Source of the DNA: Bog-473 sp035552395
GTDB lineage: Bacteria > Actinomycetota > Acidimicrobiia > Acidimicrobiales > RAAP-2
NCBI GenBank assembly: GCA_035552395.1
Contig: DASZLL010000063.1
Span: 1-39,178, forward strand
Direction of reading: 5' to 3'
Length of the DNA stretch: 39,178 nt
The translations under genes were made by a program, and so were the position numbers. Numbering within the stretch: the stretch's first letter is position 1; every line of letters starts with the position of its first letter. Below, one piece after another: positions 16,037-26,811 of the stretch. The notes below the pieces were generated by a model. That model was not told the origin of the DNA, ran no database searches, and saw nothing but the letters and a program-made list of their open reading frames with translations.

Positions 16037-17517
16037 GCCCGGCGCAGCACGGCCGGCTCGCGCACCACACTGCGGAGCGGCGCTGGCCGGTGCTGGTCGT
16101 CGTCGCCGCGGTCATCGTGGTCGTCGGCGTCGTGGCCGGCTCACGGGGGTCATCGACCCCGTCCCGGGCGTCGGCCGTCCCGACCGCACTGGTGAGCCCG
16201 CCCGACGCCGAGTCGTCGACCTGGTACTGCGCCGGGCAGACGACGGCCTCGGGCCCCGCCGCCGGTTTGCTTGTGCTCTCCAACACGACTGCCCGCGCCG
16301 TGGTCGCCGAGGTGACGTCCGTCTCCGACTCCGGGGCCGAGGTGCACTCCGCCGTCCCGGTTCCGGCGCGGGGCGTGATCGCACCCTCGCTGCCGAACGT
16401 GGCGTCGGGCTCCTGGCAGGCCGACACGGTCGCGGTCGCGGGCGGCGGCGTGGCGGTGTCACAGGCGGTGCACGGGTCCGCCGGCTGGTCCGTGGCGCCC
16501 TGTCAGAGTTCAACGTCCGCCCACTGGTACTTCCCCGACGGTTCGACAAACGGCTCCAACGCTCTCGACATCGCGCTCCTCAACCCGACGTCGTCACCCG
16601 TCGTCGTCGATCTGAAGTTCGACACCCCGACCGGCCCGGTCCAGCCGATCAACTACCAGGGCGTCGTGCTCGGTGCGGGCGCCGTGCTGGTGGAGGACGT
16701 CGGATCCGAGGTCCAGCAGGCCGCTCCGGTGAGCACGGTGGTCACGGCGCGCACGGGTCGCGTCGTCGCCTCCGAGTTGCAAACCTTCGTTGGGCCGAGC
16801 TCCGGTCTCTCCATCGTGACCGGACTGACCCAGCCCGAGCGCCGCTGGTCGATCCCTCAGGCCGAAGAGGTAGCGGGGGGCGGCTCGGACATTGGCGTGT
16901 TCAACCCGGGCCAGGTGCCCGAAGCGGTGTCGGTGCACCTGCGGCTGGCCTCCGGACCGCTGGCGCCCCTCACGAACACGGTGGCGCCCGGCGCGACGTG
17001 GTCCCTCCAAACGAGCACGCAGACGCGGATTCCCGTTGGCGCGCCCTACTCGGCCGAGGTGACGGCGACAGGCGGACCCGGTGTGGTCGTGAGTCGCTAC
17101 GTGTCCGCTCCCGGTTCGGCCCCGGCGCCCCAGGTTGGTCTCGCCACGGCGGTCGACGCACTCACCACGGCGACGCCAGCGAGCGAGTGGCTCGTGCCGC
17201 CACCAGGGACCGCTGGCAACCTCGCCGTGAGCGGCGCGGCCCCGCAGTCGCTGGCCGTGGTCAACCTGAGCCGCGCGCGCCAGTCCTTCCGTGCGTTCGC
17301 CATCGCGCCGGGGCGCCAGCGCCTCGTGGCTGCGGGAGTGCTCGAGCCCGGCGCGACCGCGCGCATCTCGGGCGCGACCCTCTCGGCGGCGGGGCTCGAG
17401 CCCATTGTGGTGCGGGGCGCCGGTCCCTTGGCGGTCAGCGAGGACCTGGCGCCCAGCGGGATCGTCGGCGCCGCCACCATGCCCGGCCTCCCCATGGCCG
17501 CCCCGATCGGGCTCTGA
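16033..17517 (+). CDS. DUF5719-family secreted, membrane-anchored protein
   Basis: A 494-aa protein with an N-terminal membrane segment (residues about 19-36, PVLVVVAAVIVVVGVVAG) followed by a long Ser/Thr/Val/Gly-rich external part. This part consists of repeated beta-sandwich-like units (LLVLSNTTARAVVAEVT, IALLNPTSSPVVVDLKF, IGVFNPGQVPEAVSVHL, LAVVNLSRARQSFRAF). This pattern and the position directly after the GT2 gene match DUF5719, found in the actinobacterial GT2/phosphomannomutase locus. The start is GTG 16033, overlapping the GT2 stop as GTGA; the frame remains open far upstream, but that part is a shadow of the GT2 gene. Function unknown. It ends three bases from the convergent DUF4349 gene. 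Confidence 0.75.
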   Translation: MSPAQHGRLAHHTAERRWPVLVVVAAVIVVVGVVAGSRGSSTPSRASAVPTALVSPPDAESSTWYCAGQTTASGPAAGLLVLSNTTARAVVAEVTSVSDSGAEVHSAVPVPARGVIAPSLPNVASGSWQADTVAVAGGGVAVSQAVHGSAGWSVAPCQSSTSAHWYFPDGSTNGSNALDIALLNPTSSPVVVDLKFDTPTGPVQPINYQGVVLGAGAVLVEDVGSEVQQAAPVSTVVTARTGRVVASELQTFVGPSSGLSIVTGLTQPERRWSIPQAEEVAGGGSDIGVFNPGQVPEAVSVHLRLASGPLAPLTNTVAPGATWSLQTSTQTRIPVGAPYSAEVTATGGPGVVVSRYVSAPGSAPAPQVGLATAVDALTTATPASEWLVPPPGTAGNLAVSGAAPQSLAVVNLSRARQSFRAFAIAPGRQRLVAAGVLEPGATARISGATLSAAGLEPIVVRGAGPLAVSEDLAPSGIVGAATMPGLPMAAPIGL

Positions 17518-17520
17518 TCG

Positions 17521-18741
17521 CTACAGGCGGTGGCGCTGATAGCGGCGCCAGAGCAGGCGGCCGCCGACCGCCACGATGGCGAGACAGAGCAGGGCGAAGA
17601 GGAACGGACCGGCCAGTCGGATCACGCCGTCGATCCCCGCGACGAACCCGCCGACGCTGTCGTGCCAGGACTGGACGAGTCCCGACTCGGGGAGCGGGCT
17701 CGGCCGGGGTGGCGCCCCGCGCTCGCTGACCGTCAGGTTGAGCGTCGAGTAGGACGTCTCGCTCGTCAGCACCTGGAGCTGGCCCTGCAGCTGCTCGATC
17801 TGGGACTGGATGTTGTCGAGCTGTTCCTGCACGGAGAGGATGTCGCCGATGCTTGTCGCCTTGGCCAGGATCGTCAGGTACTGCTGGCGGCTCGCCTCGA
17901 GCGCGGCGAGGCGCGCCTGCAGGTCGACGTACTGGCCCGTCACGTCGGTCGCCTTGGTCGAGACGTTCGACGTCTTGCCGTACTGCTCGGCTTGCTTCAA
18001 CACGGTGGAGAAGTTGTCGACCGGCACCTCCAAGGTGATGGTGCCGTACGGCGCCGCCCCGCCCGATCCGCCCTGGCTCGCCGAGCTGGCGACGAAGCCG
18101 CCGTACGCGCCGGCCAGGCTGGTCAAGCGCGTCATGGTCCGGGCCAGGTCGCCCCGGGCGACGGCCAAGCCGAGCGTGCCCGTCTGCTCGATTTTCGTCG
18201 ACTGCCCGACCGAGTCCTTGGGGAGCGATGGGCTATTGGGCGCGGCGCCCGCTGCGGTGCTCCCGCCGGCACTGCCCGACGTGCCCTGGGCCTCGAACCC
18301 GAGCGGACCTGGCGCGCCTGTGGCCGCAGGCGCGTGGAGGGGCGACGTCGTGCTCGTAACGGGAAGGAGCGCCCGACCCCCCGACCCCGCAACGTTCGGC
18401 GCCTTGAGCCCCGCCGTCACGGTCGGGGTGGGGCGCGCCCGCACGACGGCACCGATCGTGCCCGCCACGAGCAGCGCGACCACCAGGCCGGCGGCGACCG
18501 AGAGGATCCGGTGGCGATTGGCCGTGGCCACGAGGCGCCGTCCGCGCCCGGGTGCGCGGAATGCAACGGGCTCCTCGTCTTCGCCGCTCTCCGTAGCGGG
18601 CGCTTCGTCGGCCCCGTCGCCGCCGGCCCCGTCGCCGCGCGCGCGCGCCCGTATCTCGTCCGGGCCCGCCGCGGGAACCTCGAATGCCTCGGCGGCTTGG
18701 CCCAGGAGCGCGGACAGACGGTCGTCGTCGAGCATGGTCAT
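17521..18741 (-). CDS. DUF4349 membrane protein, candidate anti-sigma factor
   Basis: A 406-aa protein. Residues 1-78 are acidic and predicted cytoplasmic (MTMLDDDRLSALLGQAAEAF, then a low-complexity stretch). A membrane helix lies at about 80-101. A Ser/Thr/Gly-rich linker and a DUF4349 domain follow (IEQTGTLGLAVARGDLARTM onward). The domain contains a coiled coil at about 275-345 (VDLQARLAALEASRQQYL, EQLDNIQSQIEQLQGQLQVL). A second membrane helix near 380-397 ends in a basic tail. The ATG overlaps the stop of the ECF sigma gene (ATGA). Co-translation with a sigma factor and a short cytoplasmic N-terminus before a membrane helix are the usual arrangement of anti-sigma factors; no zinc-binding HxxxCxxC motif is present. 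The anti-sigma role is inference. Confidence 0.78.
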   Translation of the reverse strand: MTMLDDDRLSALLGQAAEAFEVPAAGPDEIRARARGDGAGGDGADEAPATESGEDEEPVAFRAPGRGRRLVATANRHRILSVAAGLVVALLVAGTIGAVVRARPTPTVTAGLKAPNVAGSGGRALLPVTSTTSPLHAPAATGAPGPLGFEAQGTSGSAGGSTAAGAAPNSPSLPKDSVGQSTKIEQTGTLGLAVARGDLARTMTRLTSLAGAYGGFVASSASQGGSGGAAPYGTITLEVPVDNFSTVLKQAEQYGKTSNVSTKATDVTGQYVDLQARLAALEASRQQYLTILAKATSIGDILSVQEQLDNIQSQIEQLQGQLQVLTSETSYSTLNLTVSERGAPPRPSPLPESGLVQSWHDSVGGFVAGIDGVIRLAGPFLFALLCLAIVAVGGRLLWRRYQRHRL

Positions 18742-19295
18742 GATCCGGCCTCCTCGGCGGGCGTCTCGGCGTCGCCGCCCGCCAGGGCGAGCGCGTGGAG
18801 CTCGGGGTCAGCCGCCAGCCGCCGGCGGGCCTCGTGCAGTCTCGACTTCACCGTGCCCTGGCGGCGGCCGATGGCGTGCGCGATGTCGCGCTCGCTCAGA
18901 TCTGCGTAATAGCGCAGCACCACCGGCACCCGGAGCGACAGCGGGAGTCGCCCAAGCGCGGCGAGCACGGTGTCGGCCACGGCGCCCCGCTCGGCGCTGG
19001 TCTCGGGGCCAGGCTCCTCGGCGGGCAGGTGGGCCAGGGGCCCGTCAACGGCACGGCGATCGCGATGCGGGATTTCCTGGCGCAGCTTGGAGTAGCAAGA
19101 GTTGACGACGACCCGATAGAGCCAGGGCCGGATGCTCGGTACCGAGGTGAGCGAGTCACGAAAGCGCCACGCCCGGAGGAACGCCTCTTGCACCGCGTCC
19201 TCGGCGTCGGCCCGGTTGCCCAGGATCAGGCAGGCCGTGCGGAAGGAGGGCACGTACCCCTCCTCGAGCCAATCGGCCAGCTCTGCGTCCACCAT
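18738..19295 (-). CDS. ECF-type RNA polymerase sigma factor
   Basis: A 185-aa sigma-70 family protein with only regions 2 and 4. Region 2 spans about residues 12-75, with the core-binding/-10 part NRADAEDAVQEAFLRAWRF followed by RPWLYRVVVNSCYSKLRQ. Region 4 spans about 110-160, with LPLSLRVPVVLRYYADLSE and the helix-turn-helix IAHAIGRRQGTVKSRLHEAR. It should direct transcription of a small regulon in response to an envelope or other external signal, held by the DUF4349 protein encoded immediately downstream. The start ATG at 19295 is preceded directly by a G-rich AAGGGGG. Confidence 0.88.
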   Translation of the reverse strand: MVDAELADWLEEGYVPSFRTACLILGNRADAEDAVQEAFLRAWRFRDSLTSVPSIRPWLYRVVVNSCYSKLRQEIPHRDRRAVDGPLAHLPAEEPGPETSAERGAVADTVLAALGRLPLSLRVPVVLRYYADLSERDIAHAIGRRQGTVKSRLHEARRRLAADPELHALALAGGDAETPAEEAGS

Positions 19296-19338
19296 CCCCC
19301 TTCATGACGCCGCCGGGCCCGAGTTGGTTCGGTGGTTC

Positions 19339-21573
<2,235 letters not shown>

Positions 21574-21661
21574 GCTAGGCGCCGCCCTCGCGCGACGGTG
21601 ACCGCCCCTCACCAGGTCCGTTGCCATTCCGCCTGCAGGTCCTGGTGCCGTGACCCGCCGG

Positions 21662-21667
21662 TATCGT
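21662..21667 (+). promoter_or_regulatory. Probable leaderless -10 box of the CPBP protease gene
   Basis: TATCGT ends seven bases before the ATG at 21675, with no Shine-Dalgarno between. This supports the ATG at 21675 rather than the in-frame TTG six bases upstream as the start. Confidence 0.45.
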
Positions 21668-21674
21668 CTTGTCG

Positions 21675-22706
21675 ATGAGCAACCCCGAGTCCGGCGCGTC
21701 CCCGGCTGGACCGCCGGCCCGAGGCCCTGGGCCCGTCCCGGTCGGCTACGTGCCGCGCGAGTGGCTTCAGCAGGGAAGCCCGCCACCGGCGTCGCCGCCC
21801 GACGGCGCCCTGGTCTCGGCGCAGCCGTTCCCTCCCTACGGGTCGTCGCGCTCCGCCACCCTCCAGCCGACGGGCGGCGTCGCGCCTCCGGCCGCGCGCA
21901 GCGGCCCCGAGGGAGAGGTGCCGTTCCTCGATACGCCGCAGATCCCGCCGCAGACCAAGCATCAGGCGTGGGTCTGGCTGGTCTTCGCCGGCGCCGGCTT
22001 CGTCGTCGGCCAGCTCGGCGCCACCGTCTTCGCCTTGATCTCCGGGGCCATCGCCGGCAAGACGGCGGCGCAGATGCAGTCGATCACGACGTCCACGGTG
22101 CCACCCGAGTGGTACGTCGTCTCCACCCTGATCGGCCTGTGGATCGGCTTCATCGGCGCGCCCTGGCTGGCCAGCCGGACCCAGGGCACGCGCAACTTCG
22201 TGCGCGACCTCGGGCTGCGCTTCCGGCCGATCGACCTCGTCGGCATCGGCATCGGCATCGGCGGGCAGTTCCTGATCGCGGTGATGTACGCGCCGTTCCA
22301 ACACGACATCCACAACTTCAACGCTCCCTCGCAGCGGCTCACCGGGGCCTCGCACGGCGGCGGCTTCGTCGTCATCGCCATCGCCACCGTCCTCTTTGCT
22401 CCTGCGGTCGAAGAGCTGTTCTTCCGCGGGTTGTTGCTGAAGTCACTCGTCCGGCTCTTCACGCCGCTGCAGGTGGCCGGCGCCGCCCGTGCCGCCGGAG
22501 TCGTCCTGGCCGTGATCGCCGACGGGCTCCTGTTCGGCGCCGCGCACGGCGAGTGGGTGCAGCTCGCCGGCCTCGCCGCGTTCGGGATCGTGCTGGCCGC
22601 CGTCTCCTACCGCACGGGGCGTCTCGGCATGAACATGGTCGCGCACGCCTCCTTCAACCTGGTTGCCATTATCGCCATCGCCACCGGGAGCGGCGTGATC
22701 CATTGA
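21675..22706 (+). CDS. CPBP-family intramembrane glutamic endopeptidase
   Basis: A 343-aa membrane protein. The first 90 residues are Pro/Gly-rich and likely cytoplasmic. The rest has about seven or eight hydrophobic segments with the three CPBP (CaaX protease, bacteriocin-processing, Rce1-like) motifs: EELFFRG with Glu246-Glu247 and Arg251, FGAAH with His291, and HASFN with His324 and Asn328. The catalytic set is complete, so it should be an active intramembrane protease. Substrates are unknown. It lies upstream of phosphomannomutase but that gene seems to have its own leaderless start. No link to the lasso cluster can be shown at this distance. Confidence 0.88.
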   Translation: MSNPESGASPAGPPARGPGPVPVGYVPREWLQQGSPPPASPPDGALVSAQPFPPYGSSRSATLQPTGGVAPPAARSGPEGEVPFLDTPQIPPQTKHQAWVWLVFAGAGFVVGQLGATVFALISGAIAGKTAAQMQSITTSTVPPEWYVVSTLIGLWIGFIGAPWLASRTQGTRNFVRDLGLRFRPIDLVGIGIGIGGQFLIAVMYAPFQHDIHNFNAPSQRLTGASHGGGFVVIAIATVLFAPAVEELFFRGLLLKSLVRLFTPLQVAGAARAAGVVLAVIADGLLFGAAHGEWVQLAGLAAFGIVLAAVSYRTGRLGMNMVAHASFNLVAIIAIATGSGVIH

Positions 22707-22756
22707 GCAGCGCCCCGCCGCGGCAGGTCCGTGCGGAGAGCCCTCGGGCCGCCCCC

Positions 22757-22762
22757 TATGGT
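22757..22762 (+). promoter_or_regulatory. Probable leaderless -10 box of the phosphomannomutase operon
   Basis: TATGGT ends eight bases before the GTG start at 22771. No Shine-Dalgarno is visible, which supports a leaderless transcript beginning the phosphomannomutase, Trm112 and SIS operon. Confidence 0.45.
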
Positions 22763-22770
22763 GGTGCGCC

Positions 22771-24159
22771 GTGAGCAGGATGGACCAGGTTTTCAAGGCC
22801 TACGATGTGCGCGGCATCGTGCCCGATCAGCTCGATGCGGACATGTGCCTTGCCATCGGCCGAGCCATGGCGCGCTTCGCCGACGCCCCGGAGATCCTGG
22901 TGGCCCGGGACATGCGCGAGTCCGGTGTCGAACTGTCACGCGCCTTCGCCGATGGCGCGCGGGCCGAGGGAGTCAGTGTCACCGACCTCGGTCTCGCCTC
23001 GACCGACTTCCTCTACTTCGCCTCGGGCCACCTCGACGCCCCCGGCGCGATGTTCACCGCCTCGCACAACCCGGCGCAGTACAACGGCATGAAGCTGTGC
23101 CTCTCGGGGGCGCGTCCGATCGGCCGTGACACCGGGCTGGCCGACATCGAGGCCGAAGCGGTGAAGCTCTGCGGCGAACCGGTGCCACCCCTCACCGGAG
23201 GACACCGCCAGTTGGACCTGCTGGGGGAGTGGGCCGAGCACGTCGTCTCCTTCGTCGACGTCGCGTCGCTGCGCCCGCTGAAGGTCGTGGCCGACACCGC
23301 CAACGGCATGGGCGGCCTCGTCGTGCCGATCGTCTTCGACCGGCTGCCCTTCGAGGTCGAGATCCTCTTTCCCGAGCTCGACGGCACGTTCCCCAACCAC
23401 CCGGCCGACCCGATCCAGCCCGACAACCTGGTCGACCTGAAGAAGGCGGTCCTCGAAGGCGGCGCCGACATCGGGCTCGCTTTCGACGGCGACGCCGACC
23501 GCGTGTTTCTGGTCGACGAACGTGCCCAGCCCGTGTCGGGCTCGCTCACCACCGCGCTGGTGGCGGCGTCGATGCTCCGGAAGTATCCCGGCGAGACGAT
23601 CCTGTACAACCTCATCTGCTCGCACGTCGTGCCCGAGGTCGTCACCGAGATGGGAGGTACCGCGGTGCGGACCCAGGTCGGACACTCCATCATCAAGAAG
23701 GTCATGGCCGACACCGGCGCCGTCTTCGGCGGCGAGCACTCCGGGCACTACTACTACCGCGACAATTTCCGCGCCGACTCGGGCATCATCACGGCGCTCC
23801 TCGTGCTCGAACTGCTCAGCCAGAGCGACGAACCGCTTTCGGTCATGCTCGAGCCCTTCCAGCGCTACGCCGATTCCGGTGAGATCAACACCGAGGTGGC
23901 CAGCCCGGCGGCGACGGTCGCCGCCATCGCGGAGGCCGAGCGCGCCGCCGGGGGCTCGATCGACCTGCTCGACGGGCTGACCGTGGACCATGGCGACTGG
24001 TGGTACAACGTCCGACCGTCCAATACCGAGCCCCTACTGCGCCTGAACGTCGAGGCTCGGACGCCCGAGCTCTGCGCCGCGCATGTCGCCGAGGTACAGG
24101 AGCTGATTGCCAACCACGCCGGCTCGCCGGCCGAACCGACAATGAGGAGTCCCACATGA
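22771..24159 (+). CDS. manB: Phosphomannomutase/phosphoglucomutase
   Basis: Interconverts mannose-6-phosphate and mannose-1-phosphate, feeding GDP-mannose synthesis. The 462-aa enzyme has the four domains of the alpha-D-phosphohexomutase family. The phosphoserine loop is TASHNPAQYNGMKL (Ser98), the metal loop is DGDADR (239-244), the sugar-binding loop is GEHSGH (321-326), and the phosphate-binding loop is RPSNTEPLLRLNVE near the C-terminus. GTG at 22771 is preferred over an ATG three codons later because of the leaderless box and the YDVRGI position; both are possible. The stop overlaps the Trm112 ATG. In Mycobacterium the orthologue (Rv3257c) is likewise beside a SIS-domain gene. Confidence 0.93.
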   Translation: MSRMDQVFKAYDVRGIVPDQLDADMCLAIGRAMARFADAPEILVARDMRESGVELSRAFADGARAEGVSVTDLGLASTDFLYFASGHLDAPGAMFTASHNPAQYNGMKLCLSGARPIGRDTGLADIEAEAVKLCGEPVPPLTGGHRQLDLLGEWAEHVVSFVDVASLRPLKVVADTANGMGGLVVPIVFDRLPFEVEILFPELDGTFPNHPADPIQPDNLVDLKKAVLEGGADIGLAFDGDADRVFLVDERAQPVSGSLTTALVAASMLRKYPGETILYNLICSHVVPEVVTEMGGTAVRTQVGHSIIKKVMADTGAVFGGEHSGHYYYRDNFRADSGIITALLVLELLSQSDEPLSVMLEPFQRYADSGEINTEVASPAATVAAIAEAERAAGGSIDLLDGLTVDHGDWWYNVRPSNTEPLLRLNVEARTPELCAAHVAEVQELIANHAGSPAEPTMRSPT

Positions 24160-24398
24160 GCCTCGACCCCCTGCTGCTCGACGTCCTCGCCTGTCCGGTC
24201 GACAAGGGACCACTGCTGTGGTTCGAGGACGAAGACGTCCTCTACAACGCCCGGCTCAAGAAGAGCTACCGGGTGGAGGACGGCGTGCCGGTCATGCTCG
24301 TTGACGAAGCCGTCGACGTCAGCGGGGCCGAGCACGACCGGCTGATGGCCAAGGCCGAAAAGGACGGGGTACGGGCCACCGGGCCGGCCGAGGGGTGA
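24156..24398 (+). CDS. Trm112-like small protein
   Basis: An 80-aa protein of the Trm112/YcaR-like family, beginning LDPLLLDVLACPVDKGPLLW, followed by YNARLKKSYRVEDGVPVMLVDEA. Family members activate methyltransferases in eukaryotes. The bacterial versions are often of unknown role, and in actinobacteria they sit between phosphomannomutase and SIS genes as here. The classic CPxC zinc knuckle is reduced to CPVD, with a single cysteine, so zinc binding is doubtful. TGAGGAG upstream acts as Shine-Dalgarno, and both ends overlap neighbours by four bases (ATGA and GTGA). Confidence 0.88.
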   Translation: MSLDPLLLDVLACPVDKGPLLWFEDEDVLYNARLKKSYRVEDGVPVMLVDEAVDVSGAEHDRLMAKAEKDGVRATGPAEG

Positions 24399-25435
24399 GC
24401 CGCCCACCCCGCCTCGACACGGCGGGGATGTGGGAAGCCGCCACGGCACTGCCCGAGAGTCTGGCGAGCGCGCTGGAGACCGCGCGGCGTGTGTTCGGAC
24501 CGCCCACGTCGAACGACGCCGCACCCGTCGCCGTCGTCGGCCTCGGACTCGGCACGGCGGCCACGGCATGTGACGCCGCCGCCGCCATCGTCCGCTCGCA
24601 GCTCTCGGTGCCCTTCGTCGTGTGCCGCGGCACCGAAGTCCCGGCGCTCGTTGGGCCGGCCTGCCTCGTGCTGGCCGTCTCGTGTGGGCCGGACAGCCCA
24701 GAGACGATGATGGCGACGCGACAGGCGCTCGAGCTCGGCGCCCGCGTCGTCGGAATCGGCGGCGACGGCGAGCTGGCCCGCCTCGCCGCTGACGCGGGGT
24801 TCCCGTGGTGCCCGGTCGCGCCGGAAGGTCCAACCGGGCGCGCCGCACTCGGCGGGGCGACCGTGGCGTTGTTGTGCGCGCTGGGTCGCGACGGCCTGCT
24901 GCCCGATTGCGCGGCCTCCATCGCCGCCGCCGTGGGTTCGCTGTCCCGGCGTCGCGACACCTTCGTCGCCGATCGTGGACCCGCCGCCGAGTTGGCTCGC
25001 CAGATCGGCCGGACCATCCCGCTCGCCTACGGTGCAAACGGGGTCGGCGCCGTGGCCGCCCAGTGGTGGAAGTCCTGCGTGAACCTGAACGCGAAGGCGC
25101 CCGCCTTTTCCGCCGAGCTGCCGGCGCTCGCCTACGACGAACTGGCGGGCTGGGGCCAGGGGGGCGACATCACACGCCAGACCATGACACTCGTCCTCTT
25201 GCGCCACGGCGGCGAGCCGGCGCCGGTGCCCGAACTCTTCGGCGCCGTGCGCGACGCGACGGAAGAGATCATGGCGGACGTGCTCGAGGTGTGGGCCGAG
25301 GGCGAGGACGACCTCGGCCGGTTCTTCGACCTCGCGCTCTTGGGCGAGCTCGTCTCCTTGGAGATGGCGGCCCGTGAGGGCGTGGACCCGGGACCCGTTC
25401 CCGCCGTCGAGCAGGCGCACGCCCACCAGCCGTAA
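24395..25435 (+). CDS. SIS-domain protein, degenerate phosphoglucose/phosphomannose isomerase family
   Basis: A 346-aa protein with two SIS (sugar isomerase) domains. It shows VVGLGLGTAATACDAAA (first phosphosugar site), VLAVSCGPDSPETM (position of the usual Ser-Gly-Asn-Thr-Glu-Glu loop), and NLNAKAPAFSAELPALAYDELAGW. In active bifunctional PGI/PMI enzymes the last segment normally contains an ENxK glutamate and an HNE histidine. Here these positions read LNAK and YDE, so both residues I would expect for catalysis look replaced. The mycobacterial neighbour of phosphomannomutase (Rv3256c) is of the same family. It may bind a hexose phosphate without isomerising it. GTG start overlaps the Trm112 stop. 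Confidence 0.82.
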   Translation: MSRPPRLDTAGMWEAATALPESLASALETARRVFGPPTSNDAAPVAVVGLGLGTAATACDAAAAIVRSQLSVPFVVCRGTEVPALVGPACLVLAVSCGPDSPETMMATRQALELGARVVGIGGDGELARLAADAGFPWCPVAPEGPTGRAALGGATVALLCALGRDGLLPDCAASIAAAVGSLSRRRDTFVADRGPAAELARQIGRTIPLAYGANGVGAVAAQWWKSCVNLNAKAPAFSAELPALAYDELAGWGQGGDITRQTMTLVLLRHGGEPAPVPELFGAVRDATEEIMADVLEVWAEGEDDLGRFFDLALLGELVSLEMAAREGVDPGPVPAVEQAHAHQP

Positions 25436-25514
25436 ACCTCGGCGAACAGGTCGGCTGGACTACTGTCTGCGGGCCTCATGACCCAACGCGGGCGGAACGC
25501 GGGAAGGCGGTGCG

Positions 25515-26810
25515 GTGCACCTCGTCGCCCTTGAGCTGAACCGGCACTTCGTCGTGGCGTTGGTGACGATCCCGGTCTTCACGGGCGCTATCGGCTACAT
25601 CACCAACTGGACAGGCGTCATCATGCTCTTCCGGCCCATCAGCTTCCGGGGCATCCGTGTGCCGGGCCTGAAGTTGCTCTATCCCTACCTGCCCCGGCGG
25701 GTCCAGGTGATCCCGGCCGTCTCGAGGGACGGGCGCTTCGGCTGGCAGGGCATCGTCCCCTCGCGCGTCGACAAGATGGCCAGCATCTCGGTGGACAAGG
25801 CCTTGGCCAAGGTCGGCAGCATCTCGGACTTCTACCATCAGCTCGAGCCGGACAAGATCGCAGACCACTTGGTGGCCACCGCGCAGCCGGAGATCCGCCA
25901 GGTGGTCGAGCGCATCATCGCCCGCGAGCACCCCCAGCTCTGGCGCGATCTGCCCCCGTCGCTCAAGGAAGCGGTCTTCGTACGGGTCGAGCAGGAGTTC
26001 CCGTCACTCGCACGAGCGATCACGACCGAAGTCGGCGAGCACATCGACCAACTGATCGACGCCAAGTTGATGGTCATCTCCTACTTCGAGAGCCATCCCG
26101 AAATGATGAACCAGATGCTCCAGGAGGTCGGGCGCAAGGAGCTGCGGTTCATGCAGAACTTCGGGTTCTACCTCGGGGTGCCGCTCGGCCTCATCCTCGT
26201 CTTCGTCGTGCAGGCGTTTCCTTATTGGTGGGTGCTTCCCCTCGGAGGCGTGATCATCGGCTACCTCGTCAACTACATCGGCATCACCATGATCTTCGAG
26301 CCGGTGCAGCCGCGCCACGTCGGCCCCTTCCGCCTGCAGGGCCTCTTCCTCAAACGCCAGCCCGAGGTGAGCGACGTGTTTGCCCGGCTCATCGCCGACG
26401 AGGTGATCAACCTGCGCAACGTGGGCAACGAGCTCCTCTACGGTCCGCGCTCGGACCGCACCCGTCAGATGCTCGAGGACACGATCCGCCCGGCCGTGGA
26501 CAAGGCCATCGGTCGGGCCCAGGGCGCGCTACGCGTGGCCATCGGATCCCGTGAATACGATCGGATCAGCGCCTCGGTCGCGCTCGAGGCGACGGACTTC
26601 GCGAGCGCGTTCGACGACGAGGACTTCGGTCGCGACCAAGCGGAGAAGATCTATGTCTTCGTGGCGAGTCAGATGCGTCGTTTGCCCGCCGACGAGTTCA
26701 GCGAGTTGCTGCGCTCGGCCATCAAGCAGGACGAGTGGTTACTGTTCCTCCACGGAGCCGTGCTGGGCTTCGGGGCCGGGTTGCTCCACCTGGCCATCTT
26801 CGGAGTGTGA
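25515..26810 (+). CDS. DUF445-family membrane protein
   Basis: A 431-aa protein with a hydrophobic N-terminal segment (VVALVTIPVFTGAIGYITNW), a central pair of membrane helices at about residues 217-260 (LGVPLGLILVFVVQAFPYWW and the following VIIGYLVNYIGITMIF), and a C-terminal helix (LFLHGAVLGFGAGLLHLAIF). The two GYxxNxxGxxMxFxP-type segments (GYITNWTGVIMLFRP and GYLVNYIGITMIFEP) are the signature of DUF445/YheB proteins. The soluble parts are mainly helical. Function is unknown; a role in envelope integrity is sometimes proposed. GTG 25515 follows GGGAAGG by eight bases. The preceding 79-bp gap holds a -10-like TACTGT (25461-25466) but no clear regulatory element. Confidence 0.8.
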   Translation: MHLVALELNRHFVVALVTIPVFTGAIGYITNWTGVIMLFRPISFRGIRVPGLKLLYPYLPRRVQVIPAVSRDGRFGWQGIVPSRVDKMASISVDKALAKVGSISDFYHQLEPDKIADHLVATAQPEIRQVVERIIAREHPQLWRDLPPSLKEAVFVRVEQEFPSLARAITTEVGEHIDQLIDAKLMVISYFESHPEMMNQMLQEVGRKELRFMQNFGFYLGVPLGLILVFVVQAFPYWWVLPLGGVIIGYLVNYIGITMIFEPVQPRHVGPFRLQGLFLKRQPEVSDVFARLIADEVINLRNVGNELLYGPRSDRTRQMLEDTIRPAVDKAIGRAQGALRVAIGSREYDRISASVALEATDFASAFDDEDFGRDQAEKIYVFVASQMRRLPADEFSELLRSAIKQDEWLLFLHGAVLGFGAGLLHLAIFGV

Positions 26811-26811
26811 G

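Noticed and set aside
25478..25534. An 18-codon upstream reading frame beginning ATG and overlapping the DUF445 start
   Set aside because: It follows a -10-like TACTGT but at 11 bases, has no Shine-Dalgarno, and its Arg-rich product looks random. A leader peptide cannot be excluded but is not supported.
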